Of a stretch of DNA of 64,000 bases, positions 20,707 through 30,883 are shown one piece after another. The DNA comes from Euphorbia lathyris (taxonomy: Eukaryota; Streptophyta; Magnoliopsida; Malpighiales; Euphorbiaceae). The notes beneath the pieces were generated by a model. The model was not told where the DNA came from. It made no database searches and was given only the letters and a program-made list of their open reading frames with translations. Made by a program: the position numbers and the translations under genes. The stretch spans positions 106,234,807-106,298,806 of the forward strand of contig NC_088910.1 in the NCBI RefSeq assembly GCF_963576675.1. Reading direction: 5' to 3'. How positions within the stretch are numbered: the stretch's first letter is position 1; every line of letters begins with the position of its first letter.

Positions 20707-21986
20707 GGCTAAATTTCATTAATGGTGTACAACCTTTACCCTATTTCACACTTTGGTGTACAACCTTCATTTTGTCTCACTAATATGTACGAACTTACAA
20801 GTGACCTCCCACTATAGTGTACAGCAGGTAAAAATGATCGGCCAACGCCTGGTCAACGCGCCACCTCAGCTCCACCACATTTACAATGACTAAAATACCC
20901 CTGTCCCTAAAAAAAATTAAAATACACTCTCTCCCTCTTTATCTTTGCCTTTCTCTCTCCAATGCTTCTCTAATGTTTCCATAAATTACAGTTCTTCCTA
21001 CCCAGAAATCAAACTTGAATTTTAAATTTTAAAATTTAAAACCTTTTCTATTAATATATTATTACATAAACTAAAGTGGGTTTTAATTTTTTTTTTTCCC
21101 AAATTTGGTCATCTGGGTAAGAGAAAAGTCGTGGACTTTAAACTGGGTTTTTCAAAATAATGAAGAACCAAGTCTATTTGAATTGCGAGATCTTCATTCT
21201 GTCAGCGCCATACGAGCACTCACTGTTACTGATAAATGCCTTGAATTGTCTTTCGAGAACGACGTTGACGTCGATGAAAATGAGTAGACTGAATTTCACT
21301 GCGGCCACGCCATAAAATCGGCATCAGAACTACAAAACTCAAAGTTACTACCTTCATCTGACCCACTACAATTTCCACTATTATTTTATTATTATGATTC
21401 CTCCTGTATTCATAATAAACTTTCTTAATTCCTTTGATTTTTTTGATATATTTCCAAAACCAACCTTACTGCAATAACCTTACTATGCTCCTCTTCAATT
21501 TCAAAGCAAGGTTCCGTCAATTTAAGCTAACCACCGCTAGTGGAGGAGAAAGGGGCGGAAGAAACTCTTGTTTGAGGCATCTTTAGGTGTTCCCAATAGC
21601 ATCTCCCACTGAAACGGCGATAGGGGCGGCTAGGTTAATCTTTAGGATAATCAGACAAAGTGATGGAGAGAGAAAGAGTTGACTTCAAGTTTGATTTTGA
21701 TTAGGAAGAATTGTAATTTATGGAAGCATTAGAGAGAGAAAGGTAAAGATAGAGAGAGAGAGAGTTTGTATTTTAATTTTTTTTCAAGGATAGGGGTGTT
21801 TTAGTCATTGTATATGTGGTGGGTTGAGGTGGCGCGTTGACCAGGCGTTGACCGGTCATTTTTACCTGCTATACACTATAGTGGGAGGTCACCTATAAGG
21901 TCGTACATATTAGTGAGACAAAATGAAGGTTGTACACCAAAGTGTGAAATAGGGTAAAAGTTGTACACCATTGATGAAATTTACCC
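20707..21986. mobile_element. Mutator-like (MULE) element, 1280 bp, long TIRs
   Basis: Left end GGCTAAATTTCATTAATGG, right end the complement of GGGTAAATTTCATCAATGG. The two ends stay similar for roughly 300 bp (left to about 21020, right from about 21690), including CACTTTGGTGTACAACCTTC and AACGCCTGGTCAACGCGCCA. It is flanked by a perfect 10-bp duplication CATGATTTCA (20697-20706 and 21987-21996) within copia RT. Long TIRs and a 9-10-bp TSD are typical of Mutator-like elements. No transposase was seen. The unique middle (about 21090-21690) contains a 60-codon open frame at 21105-21287 and could be captured host DNA. Confidence 0.85.
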
Positions 21987-23031
21987 CATGATTTCATTGT
22001 TCTTGTAGACTATGTGCATGATGTTCTATTAACAAGAACATCACTCCAGATGATTAACCAAGTTAAGTAAGATTTGCATAGTTCCTTCACAAGTAAAGGC
22101 CTAGACATAACTAAATACTTTTTAGGTATTGAGCTTACAAGGTCTCAAGCTGGATTGATCTTATCACAACAGAAGTATATTCTAGATATGATAAAGGAAG
22201 CGTGACTTCATGATGCTACAGAAGTGTCTAGTCCATTTCCTATTAGCATAGATCTTAATGCTTCCAGTCTTGGTGTTCTAATAATGAGCAGCATAGAAGA
22301 GTCATGCAAATTGTTGTACCTTCAGTTCATAAGACCAGATATTTGCTATATTACACAACAACTCAGTCAATTTCTACAAAAACCAACACAATTACATTTT
22401 AAAGTGGCAGTTCATGTGTTGAGGTAAGGACTGCAAATATGGGACTCTTTTATCCTAGCAGCACATTATTGCAATTAAAAGCATATTATAACAGTGACTA
22501 AAACATGTAAGAGGTACAAATGCAGATGACAACATATACTGATGTAGATTGGGCAAGGTGTAGATAAATAAGAGGGTTTGTATGAGGGTATTGTGTGTTT
22601 ATGCGAGGCTTTTTAATTGCTTGGAAGACAAAGAAATAGGCCGCGGTCAGTAAATCTTTTGTAGAGGCAGAATATAGAGCCATGGCATCTGCCTTATGTG
22701 AAGTTAAATAGTTGACATACTTATTGACAGTGTTGCAAGTTCTTATTCTTAAACATGTACCTTTCTATTGTGATAAAAGAAAATCTACAATCCATATTGC
22801 AGAAAGCCCTATTTTTCATGAAAGAACTAAGCACTTGGGCATTGATTGTCACATACTTCGCAAGCATTTATGGACAAGTTTATTAACTATCTCATATGTG
22901 AAGTCACCAAGGTAATTAACAGTTATATTCATAAGCTCTTACTTGTAGTCAAATGGAACCTATTTTAGTTCAAATGAGTGTGGTTAAACTGCCACCTTTT
23001 ACAACAGAAGATTCATCATTTGATGTGGGAG
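21987..23031 (+). pseudogene. Ty1/copia RT C-terminus and RNase H relic
   Basis: After the MULE the copia relic resumes: a degenerate VDD-like region, then GLDITKYFLGIELTRSQAG and LILSQQKYILDMIKEA, FIRPDICYITQQLSQFLQKP, and an RNase H remnant with VPFYCDKRKSTIHIAESPIF and HERTKHLGIDCHILRK. Numerous stops and shifts are present. The end runs into a purine-rich GATGTGGGAG at 23022-23031, a probable polypurine tract before the LTR. Confidence 0.8.
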
Positions 23032-23120
23032 TGTTGAAGAGCATCACACATTAATTGTATTTGTAAATAGGACCGTTGCAACTAGTTAGTTATTCTATTA
23101 AGTAGAATAAATAGCATGGC
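23032..23120 (+). mobile_element. Partial 3' LTR of the copia relic
   Basis: Directly after the purine-rich tract the sequence starts TGTTGAAGAGCATCACACATT, the TG expected of an LTR start. Only about 90 bp look LTR-like before a foldback sequence begins. No second LTR copy was found, so the extent is uncertain. Confidence 0.5.
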
Positions 23121-23125
23121 GACTA

Positions 23126-23226
23126 AACTAATATTTTATATTATTTTAGAGAGTCAAATAGCTAATTAGTGTTGGAGATGCTCTAAGTAGCTATTTGAAT
23201 CTCCAAAATAATATAAAATATTAGTT
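23126..23226. repeat. Foldback: 38-bp inverted repeat with 25-nt loop
   Basis: Left arm 23126-23163 (AACTAATATTTTATATTATT...) and right arm 23189-23226 are complementary at about 35 of 38 positions. The loop contains GTTGGAGATGCTCTAA. Related bits recur at 23400-23540 (TTTAGAAAGTCATATCAC twice). This looks like a MITE-type foldback inserted beside the copia LTR. Confidence 0.75.
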
Positions 23227-23229
23227 AAC

Positions 23230-24360
23230 CAAAATTTAGTTAGCCAAATTTATGTTTTATTCCAACCATACTAGCTATTTGACTCTCTATTTAATGATTT
23301 TATTGTTTTTTTTTATAAAATACATTTAATGATTTTATTATTAAAAGTGAATAAAACTAAAGAAAAAATAGAAAAAAAAGAAAGAGAAAAAATTAATAAA
23401 ATATATAAATTGTTAGCTAAATTTATCTAATGTGAATGACTAGCTGTTTATTTTAGAAAGTCATATCACTTTGTTGGAGTATCTCACTCTTTAAATTGCT
23501 AACTAAATTTAATAATTTAGAAAGTCATATCACATTTTAGATACGCTTGATTTCTATAAATTTAAGGAGCATCAACGTACATCACGTGAGAAACTCTAAT
23601 ATATTAAACCTAAATTAAAATGGTGTGAATTTTTTTACAATAAATTAAATTTTATGTTTTATTGTGAAACTTCAATAAAATTTAGAAATGGCCCTCACAT
23701 TTACTCTTAATAATTAATATTGCTAGTATTTAGATGTGTATTATAAATTATATGAATTTTCACATAACGTTTCATTCTTTTAATTTATTTTATTTTCTAA
23801 TGAAAGTTATTAAATTCTATAGTTTCTTAGTTTTTAAATAAAAAAAATGAATCAATAGAAAATCAGTTTAACTGAATTTCTTAAGAATTTATCAAAATAT
23901 AAAATTCTAAATTTCTAATTTACTTTCCAGAAAATGCTACAAGCATGACACAATTTATGGAAAAAAAAATTATTGTACATATTTTTCTATTTTTTATTTA
24001 TCTGTCACTCAATTCCAAAACATGACATAAATATTATATTTTAATTTTATTAACTTTAATTAATTTTAATTAAAGTATAATAATTAGGTCATGTATTAAA
24101 AAAAAACACCTAAGGAGAGAGGAAAATAGAAACATCACAATTCCTTTCCAATTTATGTTATGTGACACATTTGTTGCTGTGACAGGCGTAGGTACTATTT
24201 AATTATGGTACACTCGAATTTGCAAGCTGCGTCTCAAACTGTCAATTTACCTTTTTATACTTTCTTTTTATTGTTATATCACATGTAGTATAATTTTTTA
24301 GCATAACACTTGTATTTTTTTACAACGTTACACTTATATAATACTGACTGATGATTTCAT
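23230..24360. other. AT-rich intergenic
   Basis: AT-rich sequence without recognisable coding regions. The first 300 bases carry partial copies of the foldback sequence. Beyond that, nothing with clear ends was seen. Confidence 0.5.
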
Positions 24361-24363
24361 TTT

Positions 24364-25030
24364 GTGCGTAGTATTAGGACTCTAATCGAGTCGGGCCGAG
24401 TTTGGACTCTAATCAAAATTAGGGCTTTAATTATTAGGGGCAGCACTGATGTGAGAGCTGAAGGAAGAGCGGGACTTACAGTTACTCACGCGGAGCGTCA
24501 GATATATCACGTTCCACGTGGATCCGTTGCTGGAATGGGGAAAGGATCGGTCTTGGATGATCAAGGGTAGAGAGCCACTCACGCGGAGCGTGGTGAGTTT
24601 CCTGGAGAGAGGAAGATCGCGCATTGTAGTGGACAGGGGCAGAACGCCACTCACGCGGAGCATGAGTCCAAGGACGCAGAGCGTGGATGAAGAGGAGAAA
24701 ACTTCCTCGCCAAGTTCTGAGGACAAGACTGAAAATTCATCAATTTACTGTTTTGCCATTATGCTTTATTTACACTACTGCCACCTTATTATTTTGGTTC
24801 CTTATTTACCCCTATGAGTACCGTTTGTGGGGGAACCCTAGTCTAAAGATTTTAGTCTTTTACCTTCAATTAAAGATAGATATAAATACTCCTATTTTGT
24901 AATGAAGGTTAACTTTTATGAAATTAATAAAAAACCTAGCTACCATTGAGAGATTGTTCTTTCTATTTGGGATTCACTCCTTCAAGCTTTAGCTTGTAAA
25001 GAAATTCTTTGTGGATTTAAAATCAAACTC
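24364..25030 (+). mobile_element. LTR-like sequence with GC-rich recurrent motif
   Basis: The 3' half looks like the promoter and R-U5 part of an LTR: TATAAATACTCC near 24890, AATTAATAAAAAACC as a poly(A)-signal-like site, and a following CTTTCTATTTGGGATTCACT. The 5' half contains CTCACGCGGAGCGT at 24484, 24577 and 24649 (last copy ending CAT) and a shorter GACGCAGAGCGTGG at 24673, unlike the AT-rich surroundings. No internal coding region or PBS was found, so a solo LTR or LTR-only element is the best guess. Ends were not defined. Confidence 0.45.
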
Positions 25031-25059
25031 CTCACGTCGATTTCAATCTGTAACATTAA

Positions 25060-25600
25060 TTGAGTTCAATATTTTATTCGAGCTGAGTTCATTAGAAAAA
25101 TTATTTGATCTTGGGCTGTTTACAAGCAGTTCGTTTATCTGTTCACAGAGTTTTGCTTGTGAACAACCCGCTAATTCTGTTCACGAACTTTACTTGTGAA
25201 TAACTCAATAATTATGGTCATAAATCACGTGGTTTTCAAATTTTAAAAACTAAAATTTCATACAAAACCACGTAATTTTATATTTCTCTTTTTATAGAAA
25301 TAGTATTATTAAAAAAAAAAAATCAAACCGTACTTGCTTACTGCTCATAAACATTATAATTGAACTTGTTCATGAACACCGAGCTGAGCCGAGCTGTGAC
25401 TTGTTCATGCTCGGCTCAATTGAAAATTTATAAGCTCCCGATTCGAGCTTAATATTTTATTCGAATTGAGTTCATTAAGACAATTTTTGATCCCTAAGCT
25501 ATTAGCGAGCAAGTCGTTTATTTGTTCACGAGCTTTTTACTCGGACAGTTAGTTAGTAATTCTATTTATGAACTTTGAACGTGAACAATTCATCAATAAT
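25060..25600. repeat. Direct-repeat pair with GTTCACGA-rich sequence
   Basis: Two diverged copies of about 150 bp (25068-25214 and 25450-25598) share AATATTTTATTCGA, GAGTTCATTA, AGTCGTTTAT or AGTTCGTTTAT, TGTTCAC, and TCAATAATTA. Between them lies GAGCTGAGCCGAGCTGTGAC. Such motifs are typical of subterminal regions of non-autonomous hAT-like elements, but TIRs and TSD were not identified. Confidence 0.5.
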
Positions 25601-26600
25601 TAATTAGAGTAAAAGGTCTTAATTAGGAATTGGAAAAGTGAAGATCGGTTTGGTTAGGGTGAAGGAATTCCAATCCAAAGTTGAGCCATACTGATCATTG
25701 ATGGTTTTGTCATTTACCAACGAAATATTTCATCCACATTTTGGTTTTGGGTTTGGGTTGGGATCCCCAAAACTCCCATCTTATTCCCAACTTGCCATGA
25801 GCCTCCATTTATCATTTATCATTTATTTGTTCTAAATTCGCTCAATTCTAATTCAATAATAAGGGGGCGTTTGGTTTGGAGGTTTTAGGAAAGGGTAAGG
25901 GAAATGGGAGGCTTCATTCCCTTTGTTGGTGTTTGTTTTACTAATTAAATGATTCCCTTTGCCCCTTTTTAGTTTTGTGTTTACCCCTAACTCCTCTAAC
26001 CCATTCCCCACCTTCCCCTAAGGTTTTCTATTTCATTTCCCCTCTCTTTCTAACCTACACTCCTTATAAAATTCACTTTACTCCCTATTTTATTTTTTAT
26101 TTTTATTTTGGTCTCTATATTTTTTTTATTTTTACATTTCTTTATCTTTGGATTAATTTCATTTTTGTTATATATTTTTAATTTTTTTACTAAAAAAATA
26201 TTTTTTGGCTAAATTTTACTTTTTTTATTTTTGTTTAATCCTTATATGGGTAAAAGGTAAGGCGCCAAAGGAAAGGACTAAGGAAATAACTAGGAATTCT
26301 AAAAATGTGGAAGTCTAGAGATAAATTGCTTGAGTGTATGTTGAGTTATGCCTCTTTTCATTGTGATTTTTGGCTTTTTATAGATGTTGGAGGCAACTTC
26401 CTACTTTCTTTCACTAAGCCATGTTCTTCATATTCAGATCACGTCTTGAGTAACTAGTCCACCATATGTTCCCATGATCTCCATGATGGACTAACTCTGA
26501 TGTTTTCTAACTTTTCTGCTTTTAAATTGGCTCATAGAATACACGTTAAAATATTAAATGACATACTGGTTCCCCCTAGATTTACCTCAAGTCTCCATTG
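25601..26600. other. Intergenic with possible DNA-element end and T-rich tract
   Basis: At 25862 the sequence GGGGGCGTTTGGTTT follows AATAATAA. That resembles PIF/Harbinger or similar MITE ends, but the partner end was not found. A pyrimidine- and T-rich tract runs from about 25975 to 26240; the 68-codon ORF inside it is low complexity and not considered a gene. Confidence 0.4.
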
Positions 26601-26752
26601 ATGTTCACTCTAGGTAGTAGGTTTCCCCCGAGGTTCACTCTAAGAAAATAGGTATCCATTGAGGTTCACTTTAGGAAGTAGGTTTTCCTAAGGTTCACTC
26701 TAAGAAAATAAGTTTCCCGTGAGATTCACTTTAAGAAGTAAGTTTCCCCAAT
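26601..26752. repeat. Minisatellite, five units of about 30 bp
   Basis: Units begin at about 26601, 26631, 26662, 26691 and 26722, each on the pattern AGGTTCACTCTAAGAAAATA then GGTTTCCC. Two alternating variants (CTCTAAGAAAATA and CTTTAGGAAGTA) suggest an earlier 60-bp dimer was duplicated. It borders a copia RNase H relic. Confidence 0.8.
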
Positions 26753-26829
26753 ATCTTGAGAGGAATGATTGAAAAGTATGATATTTGGATAATTTGGAGA
26801 CCCATAGGTGTTGATGATTTCTCTATAGT

Positions 26830-27306
26830 ATATCTGATGTCGATTAAGGATGTTTCGGGTCCGGTGCGACATACATGGATAAGAGAAAGTATGTGTCAGG
26901 CTACATATTCTTGCTTAGGAATGGTGCTATATGGAGTAGCAAGAAACCAACATGTGTAGCTTTATCCATCATTGAAGCTAAGTACGTATCATACTCATCA
27001 GTAGTTCAAGAGGCAATTTGATTAAATAGGTTCCTAAACCATCTAAATGGTACTACGTCTAATACTCCAGTTGTAGTTAATAGTGATATCCAATCTATCA
27101 TTGCTTTCGCTTAGTATCAGAGATACCATAGCAAGACAAAACACGCAGAGATTAACTACCACTTCATAGGGGAATTAATTACACACGAAGAAGTTAGTAT
27201 GAAGTATGTGTCGACTCATGATATGGTTGCAGATCCCCTTACCAAACCTGTTAAGAGAAATATTTATATTAAACATTTTATATCCCAAAGATTGTATAGG
27301 ATCTAG
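26830..27306 (+). pseudogene. Ty1/copia RNase H C-terminus, decayed
   Basis: The plus strand, across frames, shows the end of a copia pol: a GYMFKL-like start, GAISWSSKKQ-like bases, AEYVSYSSVVQEAI, LNRFLNHLNGTT, VVVNSDIQSIIAFA, a stop, YQRYHSKTKHAEINYHFIGE and VADPLTKPV, the conserved terminus. The rest of the element is missing to the left, where the minisatellite begins. It belongs to a different copia family from the relic at 19.5-23 kb. Confidence 0.8.
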
Positions 27307-28710
27307 GCATATTTTTGTTTTTCATGTATTTTGTGAACATGATTTATTAATAAATGTTTAATGATTTTTTCAATACATTAGTGCGAATATTTTTTATTAA
27401 TGTTTTTGTTATATGTTATAATGCATGTTAGACTGAAAAGTACCTTGCTCACATGAGCGTTTACCCTTATGTTGTCACATGATGGCAAATAGAAGGATGT
27501 AACCATTTCTGAATAATTCGAGAGCATGTTCAATAACAAAATCTGCCTCGTAGAAGGTATGAAAGAAATTTCATCATGGTGCAAGATGATGACATGCACT
27601 ACATGTATATGAAACAGATTAAGTGTAATCTGAAATGCAAGTTTGAGACAACTTAAGCCTTCTGCCTATATAGCCAAAAGTAGTCACTATATGTAGTGAA
27701 CTAAAGTTAGATGTTTTAGCACATCTGAACCTAAGCTTTTATATGGTGTTAAGATGATAGACATGCTCCTTTTTCCAAGAAAGAATTGAACATTATAACA
27801 CATGTTTCATACCATGTGTGCTTTAGCAACCACAAGATGGAAAAGAGATGACATCGTCTTTTTCTAGTGTGAGACTTACATAGTGAAATCATGATTTCTC
27901 GATATTCCTTATCCTTAAGACCCTTAACTTATTCTAACAGTATAGTCTAATCTGGCTACCTTGGTAGGGTCATTTTTTGGTTGATGTGATAATTCCAACC
28001 AAAAAGAATCCGACTCGATAAGCGAGTTAGACTATGATGGAAAGAATAAAGTAAAAGAGAAATGTATTCATGAAGTTCACATCTTAAAAGTTTCTATATT
28101 TCAGTATTAGGGTATTTATGCACATGTACATATTTGTGAAAATAGAGAAACTGTAAAAATCAATGTTATTATTGTGGATGTGATGTGGAATATAGGATAA
28201 TAGGATAAACCATACACCAGAAATGATCCATGTTCAAATCTAAAGACTATATATCTCCAACGAGTGTATAGTCTCAAGTTTGATACATGTGTATCGAGTA
28301 GTCATATGTTTCAACGAGTATATAGCACTACATCTCTTGATCATATGTCGGTTGCATGAACTATTTGCTATAGTATTAATGAGATTGAGATGAATGTTGG
28401 AATAAGTTCCATTACGTGCGAATGAGAGATGTTAGAATTATTCAGGTATTGAGCTGAATAATTAATTCGTTCAAAATGGAATCTGATCAAGTCCATCTAA
28501 TATGCAGGATCACTGGCTATAAATAGATAACTATTTAGTCCTAATTAAAATGACGCAATATCCTCTTTTTTGTGCTCCCTCTTTGTGCCTCCTCTCTTCT
28601 TTTCTGAAATATTCGCTTTAGTTCGTAGATCTTTTGTTTTCACCTCCTAATTAACATCGATATGGGTAATTTATGACATGTTATACGAGATCGTGATGAT
28701 GATCCATTTC
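27307..28710 (+). other. Region downstream of the copia relic, LTR-like
   Basis: This follows the pol terminus in the position of a 3' UTR and 3' LTR. Near 28519 there is CTATAAATAGATAACTATTT, a TATA-like box, followed by a pyrimidine-rich stretch at 28560-28650. LTR boundaries could not be set because no second copy is present. Confidence 0.4.
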
Positions 28711-30446
28711 TTCTGCTGCTATTCTTCTTAACTAATTCTGTCCTATAAAAAGTAAACCTTAAACCATATTTATATTCGAATTATTTAATCATAATCCCTT
28801 CAAAAACTTGTTATTGTAGTTATTTGTGCATCAATTTTAATTGCAAAAAATTTAGTACCGATTTCAATATAATATCACAATTGTCATAGGTTAGATATAT
28901 TGGATTGGACCCCATGTTTTAAACACAATTTTTGTACTAATGAAATAATTTTTTATTTTTTATTTTTTTAAAAAAATATATATTTATTTTCTCTTTTTCT
29001 ATTGCTTAATTATTATTTAAAAATCATTGTTTATGAAAAATAATTACTTTAATTGTTTTTAGTATAATTTCGCTGAATTTAATAACAAAATTTACAAGGG
29101 CCCAAGAAAAAAATTAGGTATACAAAAATAGGGATGATGGGACATATATTTTGTGTATAGGGAAAGTAGAAATAAAGGTAGGGCAGAACTGGAAAAGTAA
29201 GAGAGATAGTACAGTACAGAAACACACAGGTATATTTGTAAGGCTAAAATAGTAAATGTAGAAAGAGGATTTCGTCAGCGTAAGTTGTGGCATGGTTTAA
29301 GAAGAAAACTGGGAAGGAACAAAGACCTGAACTTGAACAACTGCTTATGTGGCAGACCTTTTTGGTCAACCTCTCTTCACTCTATCCCTTTCTCGGATAA
29401 GTCCCAGCGGGTCCCATTCTTCCTCAGCTTTTATATGCTGCACCCACTTCCACATGCACCCTTTATGGAATGTTATTTTATTTTTTTCTTATAAAGTTAC
29501 TTTATTTTTTCAATATTGAATTTGTGAATTTCGAAAAATTATTCAACCGAATTTAGCATGTTCTGGTCTCAACTCAAGTGTGAGAAAAACTTTCAAATCT
29601 TCAGTGCTTTAATTTTTTTTTTTTTGGAATTGCGGTATAAAATAAAATCATTTTTTAAATGAGTGTATGTTATATTAGAGTTAAATATTTATAATTTTAA
29701 TTTATAAAACAGATTAATTGATTTGAAATTCATCAGATTTTTCTATATTAATTTTTTTTAATATATTACACATCAAATGTTTAGCATTAGTTCAACTAAT
29801 TATTGTGTTTAAAATTTTCTTTTGTAGAAATAATACTTTTTTTTTTGTTCATGATATAACGTTCATCTGCCATGCCATGTAATAATAAAAACAATAAAAA
29901 ATAAAGGCAAGTTTTTGGAAGTAAAAATGATATTAAAATTAGGAATTCTTATATATTATGCACTCCGTCTTCTATGTTATTTGGAAGACTTTCAATTCAC
30001 ATTTAAACACGATTTCATATAATAATTAAAATAGTTAGATCTTTTATAATATGTCTGAATTCATATTAAACGTGTCAAAATATATATGAGAGGTCATCCA
30101 TTTGACATATATTAATCATCTGCACATTTTCCATCTATCAAATAACTCCCAATTCGACAAATTTTGTTTCTAATCTGTCGAAATAAATAGCTACCGAAAG
30201 TTGTTAATACCACGAGTATATTTGACAATAGTGTTCTGACAATTTGTTAACACAAAATTTATCATAATATGCTTGATTAATAAGACACTCTCTCTTAACA
30301 TTAACTACGAAGCACGAAATTACAGTATCGCCGTTACAACCATTTCCAATCGAATAAGACCTCAACATCACACATAGTTTTAGTTGCGTTCGACGTCGTG
30401 ATTCATGAAATTACAGTATCGCTGTTACAACCGTTTCTAATTGATA
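28711..30446. other. Intergenic; promoter-like island and a 35-bp repeat pair
   Basis: Mostly AT-rich. The stretch 29100-29470 is more balanced in composition, with GGATAAG at about 29395 and TTTTATATGC at 29430, and could be remnant promoter DNA. A 35-bp direct repeat (GAAATTACAGTATCG...) occurs at 30316-30350 and 30407-30441, just left of the outer retrotransposon. No gene was recognised. Confidence 0.4.
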
Positions 30447-30451
30447 CTAGG

Positions 30452-30846
30452 TGATATGGTAAAATATATCAAATGGGCCTCCGGAAGGCCCATAATCTAT
30501 CCTTGGGGCCGGCCCAGTTAAGGTCCCCAAAAGGATCCAATAGCGAAATGAAGCTTCGGACCTCATAAACACGCTAAGATCAATTAGAGATGGAATTTAG
30601 GTTTCGGACTAATAATATGCTAACATGTGTATATGAGAGGAAGCTCAAAATACTATAAATAGAGGTTCAACACAGGAAGAAATGTACACATTACTTCTAC
30701 ATTATATTACTCATAATTTCCATCTTAAGCTCATTATTCCCATATTGACTTAAGCTTCGGAGAGGGTTCGCCGGTTACCGGCTCCCTGTCTGACGGTCTT
30801 CTGCTTTACATGTTGTAAAGTGTGGTGATTCATTACTACGACATCA
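30452..30846 (+). mobile_element. 5' LTR of the outer Tat element
   Basis: 395 bp, matching 60287-60681 at about 92% by eye. A TATA-type box lies in ACTATAAATAGAGGTTC (about 30652), and CCGGTTACCGGCTCC follows in U5. After CATCA comes TTGGTGCGGTGATCGTGG, the position of the primer-binding site. It is not the initiator-Met type and only loosely resembles the Asp-type PBS of gypsy elements. Confidence 0.93.
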
Positions 30847-30883
30847 CTTGGTGCGGTGATCGTGGAACGCTACTCATTTCAGA

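Noticed and set aside
24518..24817. Overlapping ORFs of 99 codons on both strands
   Set aside because: They arise from the GC-rich repeated motif and are incompatible with each other; no homology is recognised.
25975..26181. 68-codon ORF in a T-rich tract
   Set aside because: Pro/Phe low-complexity translation of pyrimidine-rich DNA.
25862..26280. PIF/Harbinger-type MITE suggested by GGGGGCGTTTGGTTT
   Set aside because: Only one end was found; without a matching inverted end and TSD the element cannot be supported.
26601..26752. Regularly spaced repeats considered as a CRISPR-like array
   Set aside because: Units are contiguous and without unique spacers, in a plant nuclear context; this is a minisatellite.
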